Shown: positions 15,285 to 15,437 of the stretch, piece after piece
Numbering within the stretch: the first letter of the stretch is position 1
Layout: each line of letters starts with the position of its first letter
From: Verrucomicrobiales bacterium
GTDB taxonomy: Bacteria > Verrucomicrobiota > Verrucomicrobiia > Limisphaerales > Palsa-1400
Assembly: GCA_028293405.1 (NCBI GenBank)
Contig: JAQGOW010000485.1
Span: forward strand, 1-15,437
Direction: 5' to 3'
DNA length: 15,437 bases
The notes under the pieces: model-generated
Seen by the model: the letters and a program-made list of their open reading frames with translations, nothing else
Told to the model about the DNA's origin: nothing
The model's database searches: none
Translations under genes and position numbers: made by a program

Positions 15285-15437
15285 CTAAGTATTTCCAACC
15301 CTCACCGCTCCATTCGTCGTTGTAAAAACGCCGCCGCCACTACCGCCATCTCCTCCGTTTCCACCCACGCCCTCATCAACCACATCGCCGCCGCGACCTC
15401 CATCGCCAGCAGCATTCAGCACAACCGTGCAAGAAAT
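15285..15437 (-). pseudogene. Upstream fragment of the same choice-of-anchor Q protein, closed by an in-frame TAG
   Basis: The minus strand from the window edge reads 50 codons without a stop. They begin SCTVVLNAAGDGG, run through a glycine-rich stretch (GGNGGDGGSGGG) and end VFTTTNGAVRVGNT, followed by TAG at 15287-15285 and then the ATG of the downstream part in the same frame. The passage across the stop looks like the usual family wording, in which a leucine-like residue would sit between GNT and AYN. One base change (TTG to TAG) would account for it. A sequencing error or read-through of TAG are alternatives. The 5' part of the gene is outside the window. Confidence 0.65.

Noticed and set aside
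15318..15437. Glycine-rich codon repetition as a possible tandem DNA repeat or CRISPR-like array
   Set aside because: It is irregular in unit length, codes in one frame for glycine-rich protein, and has no spacer/repeat pattern.
1..15437. A novel defence, phage or mobile system
   Set aside because: No nuclease, toxin, helicase, reverse transcriptase, integrase, transposase or repeat array was seen. All substantial genes fall into known metabolic, tRNA-modification or envelope families except one small membrane protein.

Overview
The window reads as bacterial chromosome, most likely from a Verrucomicrobia-type organism (PVC superphylum, Pedosphaera/Limisphaera-like). This is inferred from gene content only. 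The strongest clue is the adjacent pair of a planctomycete-type cytochrome protein (PSCyt1, DUF1549, DUF1553) and a Tat-exported DUF1501 protein, which is a hallmark of Planctomycetes and Verrucomicrobia. A choice-of-anchor Q repeat protein, lipoprotein and Tat signals, frequent GTG starts and few recognisable Shine-Dalgarno sites fit the same picture. No transposase, CRISPR array, phage gene or rRNA is visible. Gene density is very high, with no gap over 300 bases.

Layout. (1) 1-3892, minus strand: a four-gene sialic acid operon. In transcription order it is secreted sialidase, kelch-type sialic acid mutarotase lipoprotein, MFS transporter and N-acetylneuraminate lyase (cut by the window edge). 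Every junction is a 4-base start/stop overlap. The logic is to release sialic acid outside the cell or in the periplasm, convert the anomer, import it, and cleave it to N-acetylmannosamine and pyruvate. (2) 3946-4021, minus: tRNA-Arg(CCU), 53 bases upstream of the sialidase start. (3) 4104-4523, plus: a small four-helix membrane protein of unknown function. It converges with tilS (4527-5876, minus). (4) 5951-8430, plus: a compact run of aroK, queG and a PfkB sugar kinase. (5) 8434-9471, minus: a Tat-exported acid phosphatase of the metallophosphoesterase fold. (6) 9603-10091, plus: a small TPR protein whose end overlaps the DUF1501 gene. (7) 10083-14565, minus: the cytochrome/DUF1549/DUF1553 gene followed one base later by DUF1501. 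They sit behind a perfect TATAAT box and a strong GC palindrome in the 215-base spacer. (8) 14781-15437, minus: the C-terminal part of a glycine-rich choice-of-anchor Q protein whose reading frame is interrupted by an in-frame TAG.

Most of the window is housekeeping genes (tRNA-Arg, tilS, aroK, queG) mixed with glycan-scavenging and cell-envelope genes. I do not see a clearly novel defence or mobile system. The items most worth a second look are the fully overlapped sialic acid operon abutting a tRNA 3' end, the amber-interrupted repeat protein, and the palindrome upstream of the cytochrome/DUF1501 pair.
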